This document shows positions 8,929 to 17,330 of a stretch of DNA of 64,000 nucleotides, piece after piece (the stretch's first letter is position 1; each line of letters begins with the position of its first letter). A program made the translations under genes and the position numbers. The notes under the pieces were generated by a model that saw only the letters and a program-made list of their open reading frames with translations, was not told where the DNA came from and ran no database searches. Origin of the DNA: Draconibacterium sediminis (GTDB lineage Bacteria; Bacteroidota; Bacteroidia; Bacteroidales; Prolixibacteraceae); NCBI RefSeq assembly GCF_000949475.1, contig NZ_JRHC01000001.1:248001-312000 (forward strand). The letters are read 5' to 3'.

Positions 8929-10448
8929 TGAAACAAGTAAAACAACTGATCATATTTGTTACCATCCTGTTGCTATCTTTTACTACAAAAGGCCAGCAAC
9001 AGGATGGCTCTATTTTCGAGCGTCGCATAAGTATCAATCAAACCGATCAGCCGCTCGATTTTGTTTTGGAACAGATCAGTTGGCAGGCTAATGTATTTTT
9101 TTCGTACGATGCCACTATTTTCAATTCTGCACAAAAAGTCAGTATATCGGCACAAGATAAATCGCTGTACACCATTCTTAATACTTTGCTCGATACCACT
9201 CAGTATCGTTTTAGCGAGTTGCAAAACCAGGTAATTATTACCCGAAAATCGAACAACGAAGTCATGGTGACAGCACAGGATTCAGTTCCGGTTAAATATT
9301 TTTTCCTGTCGGGTAAGTTAATTGAAAGCCGAAAAGGGCGGCCCATTCCTTTTGCATCAGTATCAATTTTTGATAAACCAATTGGCACTATCAGTAATAC
9401 CGATGGCGAGTTTTTGCTAAAGGTTCATCCCTCATATATCGCTGATACCATTGTTATTTCGTGCATGGGATACGAGCAAAAGTTGTTGCCAGCCAACCAG
9501 TTGCTCGATGAAGATCTTTTTATTCTTGAACCGGCTTCGATAAAAATAAAGGAGATAAAGGTTACCGCTATCACGCCCGAAAAATTGTTAAAGAATATGC
9601 GGGCCAATTATGAAAAGAATTATACACCATCAAGCAAACTAATGACGGCTTTTTACCGCGAAACTGTTAAACAGGATAAAAATTATATAAGTGTTTCGGA
9701 GGCGGTAATGGAAGTACTAAAAGCACCTTATATTGGCACCACTCGCGGAGATTTGGTGCGTTTGTTAAAAGGGCGAAAAAGTCGAGAAGTTCAACCTTTT
9801 AAGTGGCTGAATTTTAAACTGATGGGCGGCCCCTTTACCATTACCGAACTGGATGCCGTAAAAACCGTTGAAACATTTATTGATCCTGAATACGAACGTG
9901 TTTATGAATATCAGATCAGCGATGTTGTATGGTATGAAAACCAACCGGTTTATGTGGTAAAGTTCCAAGCTCAATCCAGCGAATTTTACCCGCCCTTTGA
10001 AGGCGAAATGTATGTTCACCGTGAAACATTTGCCCTTGTACATGCTAATTACCACCTAGATAAAGCGGGATTAAAAAAGGCCGAAGAGGTTATGATTAAA
10101 AAGAAACCGCGAAAAGTAAAAGCGCGGCCAACCTATGTAAATTACCAGGTAAATTACCGTCAATACCAGGGAAAATGGCATCTGGCTTCGGCAAAAGCAT
10201 CGGTTAAATTTAAAGTCCGAAGCAAAAGAGATCGCATAAATTCGGAGTTTCACAGCGTTTCCGACCTGTTAATCACCAATATTCAACCCACCGATTTAAA
10301 GCGTTTCAACAAAGACGAACGTTTTAGCCGCAGCGATATTTTTGTTGAATTATTAGGGGCCTACGACGAAAAATTCTGGGAAAACTACAACATCATTAAA
10401 CCCAACGAAAGCCTGCGAAATGCTTTTAAACAATCGCTGTTTAACTGA
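8928..10448 (+). CDS. STN plus carboxypeptidase-regulatory-like exported protein
   Basis: Protein of 506 residues. Its ATG overlaps the previous stop by one base (TAATG), so translation is coupled. A signal peptide ends near Gly-Gln at 22-23. The STN domain covers about 30-108, and a CarboxypepD_reg-like beta-sandwich covers about 124-205 (SGKLIESRKGRPIPFASVSI, then ISNTDGEFLLKV). The remaining 300 residues are beta-rich with repeated Tyr/Lys pairs, without a TonB-receptor barrel signature or a TonB plug. The first two domains match the N-terminus of SusC-type receptors, but the protein ends with a DUF that I cannot name. It probably works with the STN protease in an ECF-controlled envelope pathway. 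Confidence 0.8.
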   Translation: MKQVKQLIIFVTILLLSFTTKGQQQDGSIFERRISINQTDQPLDFVLEQISWQANVFFSYDATIFNSAQKVSISAQDKSLYTILNTLLDTTQYRFSELQNQVIITRKSNNEVMVTAQDSVPVKYFFLSGKLIESRKGRPIPFASVSIFDKPIGTISNTDGEFLLKVHPSYIADTIVISCMGYEQKLLPANQLLDEDLFILEPASIKIKEIKVTAITPEKLLKNMRANYEKNYTPSSKLMTAFYRETVKQDKNYISVSEAVMEVLKAPYIGTTRGDLVRLLKGRKSREVQPFKWLNFKLMGGPFTITELDAVKTVETFIDPEYERVYEYQISDVVWYENQPVYVVKFQAQSSEFYPPFEGEMYVHRETFALVHANYHLDKAGLKKAEEVMIKKKPRKVKARPTYVNYQVNYRQYQGKWHLASAKASVKFKVRSKRDRINSEFHSVSDLLITNIQPTDLKRFNKDERFSRSDIFVELLGAYDEKFWENYNIIKPNESLRNAFKQSLFN

Positions 10449-10476
10449 TTTCTGCTTCTATTCCAAGGTTTTTGCG

Positions 10477-10484
10477 TAATTTTG
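10477..10484 (+). promoter_or_regulatory. Bacteroidota -7 box upstream of rbfA
   Basis: TAATTTTG matches the Bacteroidota TAnnTTTG box and lies 19 bases before the rbfA ATG. A clear -33 TTG is not evident. Confidence 0.4.
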
Positions 10485-10503
10485 TGGCTTATAATCAGAA
10501 ACA

Positions 10504-10848
10504 ATGGAACAATACAGCACAAGACAGAATAAAATCTCGAGGCTCATTCAACGCGAGATGGCCGAAATCCTTTTAAAAGTAAACAAAGAACGTTTCCCGG
10601 GTAAATTGCTTAGCGTTACCGGAGTGCGCATAACAAAAGATCTTTCCATTGCGCGCATTCACCTTAGTATTTTTCCCTCGGAATTTGCCAACGAAATTCT
10701 GGAAGAAATTAAGCTTTCGGGCAAACAACTACGTGGCGAACTGGGCCGGAAAACAGGAAAAAGCCTGCGTGTTATTCCTGATCTGGAATTTTATATTGAC
10801 GACAGCCTCGATTATATCGACAATATTGATAGCCTGCTAAAGAAATAG
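10504..10848 (+). CDS. rbfA: Ribosome-binding factor A
   Basis: Protein of 114 residues, the usual length of RbfA. The N-terminal signature (TRQNKISRLIQREMAEIL) and the KH-like core (GVRITKDLSIARIHLSIF, then RGELGRKTGKSLRVIPDLEFYIDDSLDY) are both present. RbfA binds the 30S subunit and helps 16S rRNA 5'-end maturation, notably in the cold. The next gene, a LolC/E-like permease, begins 39 bases later, an arrangement that I recall as common in Bacteroidota. Confidence 0.95.
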   Translation: MEQYSTRQNKISRLIQREMAEILLKVNKERFPGKLLSVTGVRITKDLSIARIHLSIFPSEFANEILEEIKLSGKQLRGELGRKTGKSLRVIPDLEFYIDDSLDYIDNIDSLLKK

Positions 10849-10886
10849 TTTCCGAAACTTTTCGTTCTCAAACAAAACACCGGCGT

Positions 10887-12119
10887 TTGAACTTACCATT
10901 TTTCATAGCAAAACGTTATCTGTTCTCGAAAAAGAAACAGAATATTATTAATATAATATCATGGATTTCTATGGCCGGAATCGTGGTAGGTACCATGGCG
11001 ATTATCATCATTGTTTCCGTTTTAAATGGGTTTACCGATCTGATTGGAGTGTTTTACAGCGACTTCGATCCTGATATTAAAATTTCGTCGGTTGAAGGGA
11101 AAATGTTTGATCCCAATACTATTGATATTGAGCAGATAAAAGCCTTACCCGATGTAGTTTCGTATGCCGAAGTGGTTGAAGAAGTGGCCTTGTTACGTTA
11201 TGGAAAACGCCAGTTTGCGGCAACAATTAAAGGTGTTCCTGATAATTATCCGGATTATACCAATATCGATAAGCTGTTGATTGAAGGCGAATATTACCTC
11301 AAAAAAGACGGGATAGATTACGCTGTTGTGGGACGCGGAATTGCCAATAATCTTGGTGTTGGCGTTTCCTTTCTCGATCCGTTGCATGTTTATGTGCCTA
11401 AAAAGGGAAAACAGGTATCGCTGAATCCATCACGGGCTTTTAATCACGGTTATCTGTTTCCGTCGGCGGTGTTTGCTGTGCTCGAAGATGTGGATGCCAA
11501 ATACATGCTGGTATCAAAGGCGTTTGCCACCGAGCTTTTTGACAGTGAAGACGACATTTCTGCCATTGAACTGGCTATTGCTGATGGGGCTGATGTTGAC
11601 GCTCTTCAGGAAAAACTGGAAGAAATTGTGGGAGCCGGGTTCCACGTGAAAAACAAAGAACAGCAACACTACCTGGTTTTTAAAACCATGAAATCGGAAA
11701 AATGGGCGGTTTACTTTATCCTTGTTTTTATTTTGCTGCTGGCTTCGGGGAATATGATCGGCAATCTGACCATGCTTTATATCGATAAAAAAGAGGATAT
11801 TGCCATTTTGGGTAGCATGGGACTTCCCACAGAACAAATTAACCGGATTTTTCTATACGAAGGCTGGTTAATTTCGCTGGCAGGAGGAGTTTTAGGTACC
11901 ATTTTGGGTGTTTTTGTGTGCTGGTTACAAAATACTTTTGGCCTTATAAAATTGCCGGGTGCCGGTGGTTCCTTTGTTATTTCGGCCTACCCGGTTCATA
12001 TCATTTTTACCGACATCATTTTGGCATTCGCCGCAGTTTTAATTATCGGATTTATTGCCTCGTGGTACCCCGTTAAATTCATATCTAACAAACAGTTAGC
12101 TCCTTCAAATATCGCCTGA
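10887..12119 (+). CDS. ABC transporter permease, LolC/LolE (FtsX) family
   Basis: Protein of 410 residues starting at a TTG; the conserved N-terminus (LPFFIAKRYLFSKKKQN) begins right there, which supports this start. TM1 lies near 20-45 (IVVGTMAIIIIVSVLNGF). A large periplasmic MacB-like domain follows (about 50-265), then three C-terminal helices (about 275-300, 320-350, 370-395) of the FtsX fold. LolC/E-type permeases, with a LolD ATPase, extract lipoproteins from the inner membrane for outer-membrane delivery. The ATPase gene is not adjacent. The exact cargo is inferred from the family. Confidence 0.88.
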   Translation: MNLPFFIAKRYLFSKKKQNIINIISWISMAGIVVGTMAIIIIVSVLNGFTDLIGVFYSDFDPDIKISSVEGKMFDPNTIDIEQIKALPDVVSYAEVVEEVALLRYGKRQFAATIKGVPDNYPDYTNIDKLLIEGEYYLKKDGIDYAVVGRGIANNLGVGVSFLDPLHVYVPKKGKQVSLNPSRAFNHGYLFPSAVFAVLEDVDAKYMLVSKAFATELFDSEDDISAIELAIADGADVDALQEKLEEIVGAGFHVKNKEQQHYLVFKTMKSEKWAVYFILVFILLLASGNMIGNLTMLYIDKKEDIAILGSMGLPTEQINRIFLYEGWLISLAGGVLGTILGVFVCWLQNTFGLIKLPGAGGSFVISAYPVHIIFTDIILAFAAVLIIGFIASWYPVKFISNKQLAPSNIA

Positions 12120-12296
12120 TTGAAGAATTTTCAAAACTGACTTTCCTTAGATTTTCAGCCATATTTTTGTTTTAACTTGCACCTGATATCATCTAACAAG
12201 TTATATGTAAATGAAACGAGCTTCTACAACTTTTTCTAATAAACCTTGTGATTATAGCGAGTTACATAAGTTGCCGAAAAATATAAATACTAACGA

Positions 12297-13325
12297 ATGA
12301 AAGCAATTGTAAAAAGTAAACCTGAAAAAGGCATTTGGATGGAAGATGTTCCGATGCCCACAGTCAGACCCAACGATATTCTTCTGAAAGTACAAAAATC
12401 AGCCATTTGCGGCACCGATTTGCACATTTATAAATGGGACGAATGGGCGCAACAAACCATTAAAACACCTGTAACAATTGGCCACGAATACATGGGAACC
12501 GTTGTTGAAGTGGGTTCGGAAGTTGACCGCGTAAAAGTAGGTGAGCGCGTTACCGTTGAAGGTCATATTTCGTGTGGATTTTGCCGAAACTGCAGGCGCG
12601 GCCGTCAGCACATTTGCGACAATACCATTGGAATTGGGGTAAACCGCGACGGTGGTTTTGCGGAATACATTTCTGTTCCGGCAAAAAACGTGCTGCATGT
12701 TGATGATCGGATTTCGGATGAGATGATGGCGATTATGGATCCACTTGGAAATGCAACTCACACCGCTCTGTCGTTTCCTTTACTGGGCGAAGATGTATTA
12801 ATTACCGGCATTGGCGGGCCGATTGGAGCCATGGCAGCAGCCATTTGCAAATTTGCCGGAGCACGCAACATTATCGGTACTGATTTAAGTAAATACCGCC
12901 GAGATCTGGCCCGAAAAATGGGTGCTACACGTGTTATCGATCCTACCAAAGAAAGCATTAAAGAAGCCATGAAAGTACATCATATGGTTAGTGGTTTTGA
13001 CATTGGTTTGGAATGTTCGGGTTCGCCGGTAGCCTTTAACGACATGGTAAACCACATGTACAATGGCGGAAAGATAAGTTTGCTTGGTTTGCTACCCGAA
13101 CGTACTCAAATTAACTGGAGCAAGCTCATTTTTAAAGGATTAACGCTAAAAGGAATTTATGGCCGCGAAATGTACGAAACCTGGTACCACATGGAAATGA
13201 TGCTGACCACCGGCCTCGATATCTCGCCTGTTATTACCCACCGTTTTAAAGCCGATGATTACCAGGAAGCCTTTGAAATTATGGAATCAGGCGACTGCGG
13301 AAAGATCATTTTGGATTGGGAATAA
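12297..13325 (+). CDS. tdh: L-threonine 3-dehydrogenase
   Basis: Zinc-dependent medium-chain dehydrogenase of 342 residues. The catalytic zinc ligands C38 (ICGTD), H63 and E64 (GHEYMG) and the structural zinc cysteines C93, C96, C99 and C107 are all present. The Rossmann fold follows (GIGGPIGAMAAAICKFAG). The AICGTDLHIYKWDEWAQ stretch is typical of TDH, which oxidises threonine to 2-amino-3-ketobutyrate with NAD. The usual partner, 2-amino-3-ketobutyrate CoA ligase, is not next to it. A dispersed palindromic repeat lies just after the stop codon. Confidence 0.93.
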   Translation: MKAIVKSKPEKGIWMEDVPMPTVRPNDILLKVQKSAICGTDLHIYKWDEWAQQTIKTPVTIGHEYMGTVVEVGSEVDRVKVGERVTVEGHISCGFCRNCRRGRQHICDNTIGIGVNRDGGFAEYISVPAKNVLHVDDRISDEMMAIMDPLGNATHTALSFPLLGEDVLITGIGGPIGAMAAAICKFAGARNIIGTDLSKYRRDLARKMGATRVIDPTKESIKEAMKVHHMVSGFDIGLECSGSPVAFNDMVNHMYNGGKISLLGLLPERTQINWSKLIFKGLTLKGIYGREMYETWYHMEMMLTTGLDISPVITHRFKADDYQEAFEIMESGDCGKIILDWE

Positions 13326-13327
13326 GA

Positions 13328-13428
13328 GAATGATGAATTTTGATTAACGAATTTTGATTTCAAATGGGAGTGGTTCTACTAGCTTTACTTCTAAAATCTT
13401 AATTCGTTAATCATCATTCGATATTCAT
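13328..13428. repeat. Dispersed palindromic intergenic repeat, copy A
   Basis: The left arm 13328-13360 (GAATGATG...GATTAACGAATT...GATTT) pairs with the right arm 13388-13428 (TAAAATCTTAATTCGTTAAT followed by CATCATTC). Together they form an imperfect hairpin of about 100 bases. The same arms recur at 28.7 kb and, inverted, at 60.05 kb. This copy lies between tdh and rsgA. Confidence 0.75.
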
Positions 13429-13478
13429 AAATAACCATTCTAAACACATAATCTTCATTTCATTTGTTGTTCCACCAT

Positions 13479-13494
13479 TGTTCCACGTGAAAAA
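13479..13494 (+). other. Degenerate parS-like site
   Basis: TGTTCCACGTGAAAAA differs from the ParB consensus TGTTNCACGTGAAACA at one defined position. A second half-site (TTGTTCCACC) lies 9 bases upstream. It lies 7 kb from an exact match at 20820. Confidence 0.35.
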
Positions 13495-13506
13495 TCATCT
13501 GGTGTT

Positions 13507-13522
13507 TCAGGAAATTTCCTGA
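13507..13522. promoter_or_regulatory. Perfect 16-bp palindrome upstream of rsgA
   Basis: TCAGGAAATTTCCTGA is fully self-complementary and ends 17 bases before the TAnnTTTG box of rsgA, about where an operator over the -33 region would sit. The binding protein is unknown. Confidence 0.35.
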
Positions 13523-13538
13523 TAAACAGCAGAAAAAC

Positions 13539-13546
13539 TACCTTTG
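13539..13546 (+). promoter_or_regulatory. Bacteroidota -7 box of rsgA
   Basis: TACCTTTG matches the TAnnTTTG box exactly and lies 16 bases before the TTG start of rsgA, leaving a very short leader. Confidence 0.45.
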
Positions 13547-13562
13547 CAGAAAATTAAAGAGC

Positions 13563-14513
13563 TTGAAAGAAGGATTAGTAATAAAATCGACCGGTAGCTG
13601 GTACACCGTGGAGGATGAAAACGGAAATACCTACGAATGCAAAATAAAGGGCAAATTTCGCATTAAAGGAATTCGGAACACAAACCCCGTTGCCGTGGGC
13701 GATCGTGTGGGATTTACGCTCCAAAACGTGTCTGCCGACGAAAATGTAGCGCAGGTTGGTTTAATTACCAAAATCAACGAACGCAAAAATTACATTATTC
13801 GCCGATCTATCAATCTTTCGAAACAGGCACATATTATTGCTGCCAACATCGACCAGGCCGTTTTGGTAGTAACCATGCAATACCCCGTTACCACAACCAC
13901 TTTTATCGATCGTTACCTGGCTTCGGCCGAGGCGTACCGTATTCCGGTTATGATTGTTTTTAACAAAGCTGACCGCTACAACGAAGACGAAACGGAAGAG
14001 ATGGACCTGTTGATGCAGATCTACCGTAATATCGGCTATAAATGCCTTAAAACGTCGGCTAAAGAAGGAACCGGTATAGAAAAGTTTAAGGAAGCTTTAA
14101 AAGACAAAACCAACGTCATTAACGGCCATAGCGGTGTTGGAAAATCGACACTCATTAATCTTATTCAGCCGGGTTTGAATCTGAGAACCATGGAGATTTC
14201 CGACTCACATAAAACCGGAAAACATACCACTACCTATTCTCAACTGTTTAAGCTGAATTTTGGCGGGTATATTATCGATACGCCGGGAATTAAAGCCTTT
14301 GGTGTTTTGGAAATGGAACCGTGGGAGATTTCGCATTATTTTGTTGAGATATTTAAATTTTCGGAGCATTGCCAGTACAACAATTGCTCGCATACCCACG
14401 AACCCGGATGTGCCGTTAAAGAGGCCGTGGAAAATTATCAGATCGCTCCTTCCCGATTCAGAAGTTATCTGGGATTACTGGAACCGGATGATAAACACCG
14501 ACCTGCATTTTAA
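13563..14513 (+). CDS. rsgA: Ribosome small-subunit-dependent GTPase A
   Basis: Protein of 316 residues from a TTG start at the edge of the conserved OB-fold (about 1-70). The GTPase motifs appear in the circularly permuted order of this family: G4 NKAD (134-137), G1 GHSGVGKST (188-196) and G3 DTPG (239-242). The C-terminal zinc site is C270, C275, H277 and C283. RsgA checks late 30S subunit maturation, often together with RbfA, which is encoded 2.7 kb upstream. It converges with the GH43 gene across a shared terminator. Confidence 0.95.
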   Translation: MKEGLVIKSTGSWYTVEDENGNTYECKIKGKFRIKGIRNTNPVAVGDRVGFTLQNVSADENVAQVGLITKINERKNYIIRRSINLSKQAHIIAANIDQAVLVVTMQYPVTTTTFIDRYLASAEAYRIPVMIVFNKADRYNEDETEEMDLLMQIYRNIGYKCLKTSAKEGTGIEKFKEALKDKTNVINGHSGVGKSTLINLIQPGLNLRTMEISDSHKTGKHTTTYSQLFKLNFGGYIIDTPGIKAFGVLEMEPWEISHYFVEIFKFSEHCQYNNCSHTHEPGCAVKEAVENYQIAPSRFRSYLGLLEPDDKHRPAF

Positions 14514-14515
14514 GC

Positions 14516-14552
14516 AAAAAAGAAAGGCGCAAGTTGAATCAACCAGCGCCTT
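14516..14552 (-). terminator. Terminator between rsgA and the GH43 gene
   Basis: AAGGCGC (14524-14530) pairs with GCGCCTT (14546-14552), and a GTTG/CAAC inner stem extends the hairpin. On the minus strand a run of six T's follows, ending the GH43 transcript. The hairpin may also serve rsgA from the other side. Confidence 0.7.
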
Positions 14553-14577
14553 CCGCAATAATATTTTTAACCTTATT

Positions 14578-16026
14578 CTAGTGATCTCTAAAATTCCATT
14601 TAGAATTGTCACTGTTAAAATCAAATTCAGCAAGCGTAGGTGTACTGTCACCAGTTGATACCAACGCCAGCTTCTTATCTGAGTTTGGAACAACCTTCGG
14701 CATAATTCTGTACGTTCCGTCAATTAATTGCTCAATTCTCCATAATTGCTCGTCAGCGCCTGTAAATTCCGGCACTGCAATTACTTCAGCATCTGCTGTT
14801 GCTGCCAGGGCGCGTTCTGTTCCTTCAATAACGATTTTATAGTAAGGCCCACCCAAATATCCACCGGCTTCAGGCACTGCAGTAATCGTCCATCGTTGGT
14901 GCGGACGGAACATGTAATCACCAATTCTTACACCTATGTCTCCTTTTGGCCAGGTGTCGATTACATCTTCTAAAGTTTGCGAAGGAATAGGTTCAACCGG
15001 TTTGTCGGCATCTTCCCAAAACCGGTGTGTTCCACGTGGCATACGCACAAAATCAACCACTAGTTCCAAAGCATATCCTCTTCTTTCCGATTCAATTTCG
15101 TAAGTTCCTTCTTTAAACGGATCACCTGCAACAGGCCAATCATTTTTCCAAAGTAACGGACGAATCCCAAGTACACTGCGGCCACTACGATCTAAATCAG
15201 CTTCAAAATGGCATGACATTTTTTGTACTCCTTCATCAATATTTATTAATCCGAAATGCCCAGGACCGGTAACTCTTCCACCGGCAGCAATAACCATTTT
15301 TCCACCACCTTTAAGCATTTCTCTTCCCATATTGTCGACGTATGGGCCGGTAACTTCTTTTGAACGGCCAACTACAATATTGTAAGTTGAATTAGCACCA
15401 TCGCAGCAGGTTCCGTGTGTACCCAGCAAATAATACCATCCGTTACGGTACATCATTGTTGTGGCTTCGCAGTCGATGGCAATATCAATTTGTTCATTAC
15501 CTTCAACTCGTTTCCCTGTTTTGGGATCGAGCTCGATAAGGCGAATAAATCCAAAATAAGTACCGTACGAACACCATAAGCGCCCTGTAGTTGGATCAAG
15601 CAACAGTCCCGGATCAATGGCATCACAATCTTCCATACCTTCCGATCGAACCACTTCAATAGGTTCAGAATATTCGAAATCGGGAGAATTTGGATCGAGT
15701 GTTTTGTTCCACATGGTTAGAATTCGTCCGTTGTGTCCGCCTCCGAGGCCACCACCGGTTGCACCATAAACCACAAGGTAACGGTCACCAATTTTCATTG
15801 CGTCAGGAGCTGCACCACCACCGGGTCTTACTCCCCCACCGTTCCATACCCAACCATCTTCGGATATTAAACCACCTCTACCTGTTCCAAAAGTATAATA
15901 CTTACCGTCGCATTCCATTATTGTTGAAGGGTCGTGTATATACGGTTTCCCTACTTGTGCCATTACTGTTTCGCAGAATAACAGCGATAAAAGAGCTATT
16001 GAGCCCAATATTTTGATTTGTTTCAT
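14578..16026 (-). CDS. Family 43 glycoside hydrolase, arabinanase-like, with C-terminal beta-trefoil-like region
   Basis: Secreted protein of 482 residues with a signal peptide ending near Ala23 (ETVMAQ). A five-blade propeller covers about 25-310. The GH43 triad is visible: general base D32 (HDPS), pKa-setting D138 (DAIDPG) and acid E187 (DCEATT). HDPSTI with AIDPG is typical of endo-arabinanase and arabinofuranosidase subfamilies, so plant arabinan or arabinoxylan is the likely substrate. Residues about 385-480 (YKIVIEGTERALAA, then DEQLWRIEQL) look like a ricin-type or RICIN-like sugar-binding module. It follows the 245-residue secreted protein in the same direction, 47 bases apart, so they probably form one operon. 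Confidence 0.85.
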   Translation of the reverse strand: MKQIKILGSIALLSLLFCETVMAQVGKPYIHDPSTIMECDGKYYTFGTGRGGLISEDGWVWNGGGVRPGGGAAPDAMKIGDRYLVVYGATGGGLGGGHNGRILTMWNKTLDPNSPDFEYSEPIEVVRSEGMEDCDAIDPGLLLDPTTGRLWCSYGTYFGFIRLIELDPKTGKRVEGNEQIDIAIDCEATTMMYRNGWYYLLGTHGTCCDGANSTYNIVVGRSKEVTGPYVDNMGREMLKGGGKMVIAAGGRVTGPGHFGLINIDEGVQKMSCHFEADLDRSGRSVLGIRPLLWKNDWPVAGDPFKEGTYEIESERRGYALELVVDFVRMPRGTHRFWEDADKPVEPIPSQTLEDVIDTWPKGDIGVRIGDYMFRPHQRWTITAVPEAGGYLGGPYYKIVIEGTERALAATADAEVIAVPEFTGADEQLWRIEQLIDGTYRIMPKVVPNSDKKLALVSTGDSTPTLAEFDFNSDNSKWNFRDH

Positions 16027-16073
16027 AATAATTTCGTTTCAATTGAGATTTTAACTAGTTTGATTAAACGATA

Positions 16074-16811
16074 TTACTCACAGGTAACTGTGATGTTTTT
16101 GATTGGCTCGCCTTTTTCATCCAGAAAACGAACACAAAAATCGCTCATCCCCGGCCCGTTGATTACAACGCCACGAACAATATTTTTTCCCTTTTTAAGT
16201 GTTAGTCGCGGCGATACAGCATCATCCATTACCATACGTCTGTCGCCCGAAAGTAACAATGTTTCTTCACCGTTTAACCACCACATCGATGCTGAGTTTG
16301 AGCCCACTGCCATTCTCACATTTTCCATGTCCTCAGGCGCATTAACAACAGTTACAGCCCAAAACACCACTCCGTAAATGGGTTTAGCTAATCCATAAGC
16401 GAAACGGAATAATTTTACATTGAAAAGTTTACTGTCCAAAGCATGCCAGGCCAGTTCAGTATCGCCAACTTTTACAATGTCACCATCTTCTGGCAGAATA
16501 GTAAACTGGTTGGGGAAATAAAGCGTATCGAATGCTGCACGAAGATAGCTGTCGGTAAAAACAGTATTACTACGGTTGGGTTTACTAATTGGTTCTAATA
16601 GTAACCAACGTTGAATAAAACCATCCTTATCCGGGGTACTTTCTTCAAGCGATACCGGAGCAAAATAAGCATCGATACTTCTTCCTGTAGTATCGGTTAA
16701 AGCAGGATCGTCCATCTGACGTCCAGGTCTTCCTTGTTGGGCTTTTAATTCAGAACCAACCAGAATAAAAAGGCTAAGCGCCAATAAAATAGTCTTTTGT
16801 CTTACGTTCAT
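16074..16811 (-). CDS. Secreted protein of unknown function paired with GH43 enzyme
   Basis: Protein of 245 residues with a signal peptide ending near Ala24 (GSELKAQ). The rest is beta-rich. The last 100 residues (ASMWWLNGEETLLLSGDRR, then LKKGKNIVRGVVINGPG and FCVRFLD) resemble the jelly-roll galactose-binding-like modules in which a Trp-x-Asn-Gly loop and a Gly-x-Asn strand recur. I infer an accessory sugar-binding protein or a subunit of an esterase-like enzyme. No catalytic motif is evident. It is first in a two-gene operon with the GH43 enzyme. Confidence 0.6.
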   Translation of the reverse strand: MNVRQKTILLALSLFILVGSELKAQQGRPGRQMDDPALTDTTGRSIDAYFAPVSLEESTPDKDGFIQRWLLLEPISKPNRSNTVFTDSYLRAAFDTLYFPNQFTILPEDGDIVKVGDTELAWHALDSKLFNVKLFRFAYGLAKPIYGVVFWAVTVVNAPEDMENVRMAVGSNSASMWWLNGEETLLLSGDRRMVMDDAVSPRLTLKKGKNIVRGVVINGPGMSDFCVRFLDEKGEPIKNITVTCE

Positions 16812-17330
16812 AATTACATCTTTTCAGAGTTTAAGATTTATTTTTTTTATTAATCAATATTGCGAATAGTCATAATTCCATTACTCCTCATTTTCAGGTA
16901 TGGAAACCGTGTACTTATTCTTCAAAATTAAGTCGATGTAGGTTTTGGGATTTTAGTTTTTGAATATTTGATTTCTATTTTTACACATATTTCATCATTT
17001 CCGGGAATATAAAGACTCTTTTACACTTCAAACTGAATAACTGACTATTGCCAATCGATCCATTTGTTATAATCCACCTCCGGAAACGGGTGAATGGCAA
17101 CTTTTTCGCTTTTTTGATTATTTAGTATTAAATAGAATTGACTATTTAGAACTACATAAGTTTAGTCGTATTGATATAAGATTTAAGATTTGCTCCTATA
17201 TCAATTGTGTCTTAATAAATCATATCGGAGAAAACTGTTTTCTGAATCTTGAGGGTAGTTATTGCAGTTGTAAACAAAATTCGATTCTTTAAAGAATCTG
17301 TATACGATCGGATCTTTTAATAGATATTAT
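16812..17330. other. Intergenic stretch upstream of the GH43 operon
   Basis: About 520 AT-rich bases between mnmA (minus) and the GH43 operon (minus). It must contain the GH43 promoter, but no clear TAnnTTTG box was picked out. It also holds a coding-like fragment (separate entry, 17045-17161) and a perfect palindrome GATTCTTTAAAGAATC at 17283-17298, 33 bases past the mnmA stop, which may be part of its terminator. Confidence 0.4.
17045..17161 (-). pseudogene. Possible C-terminal remnant of a lost protein
   Basis: A minus-strand frame of 38 codons runs from after a TAA at 17162-17164 to a TAG at 17045-17047. It has no start. Its translation looks protein-like rather than random (FYLILNNQKSEKVAIHPF then EVDYNKWIDWQ), with alternating strand residues and an aromatic tail. 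It may be the last part of a deleted secreted protein that once preceded the GH43 operon. The fragment is too short to name. Confidence 0.25.
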
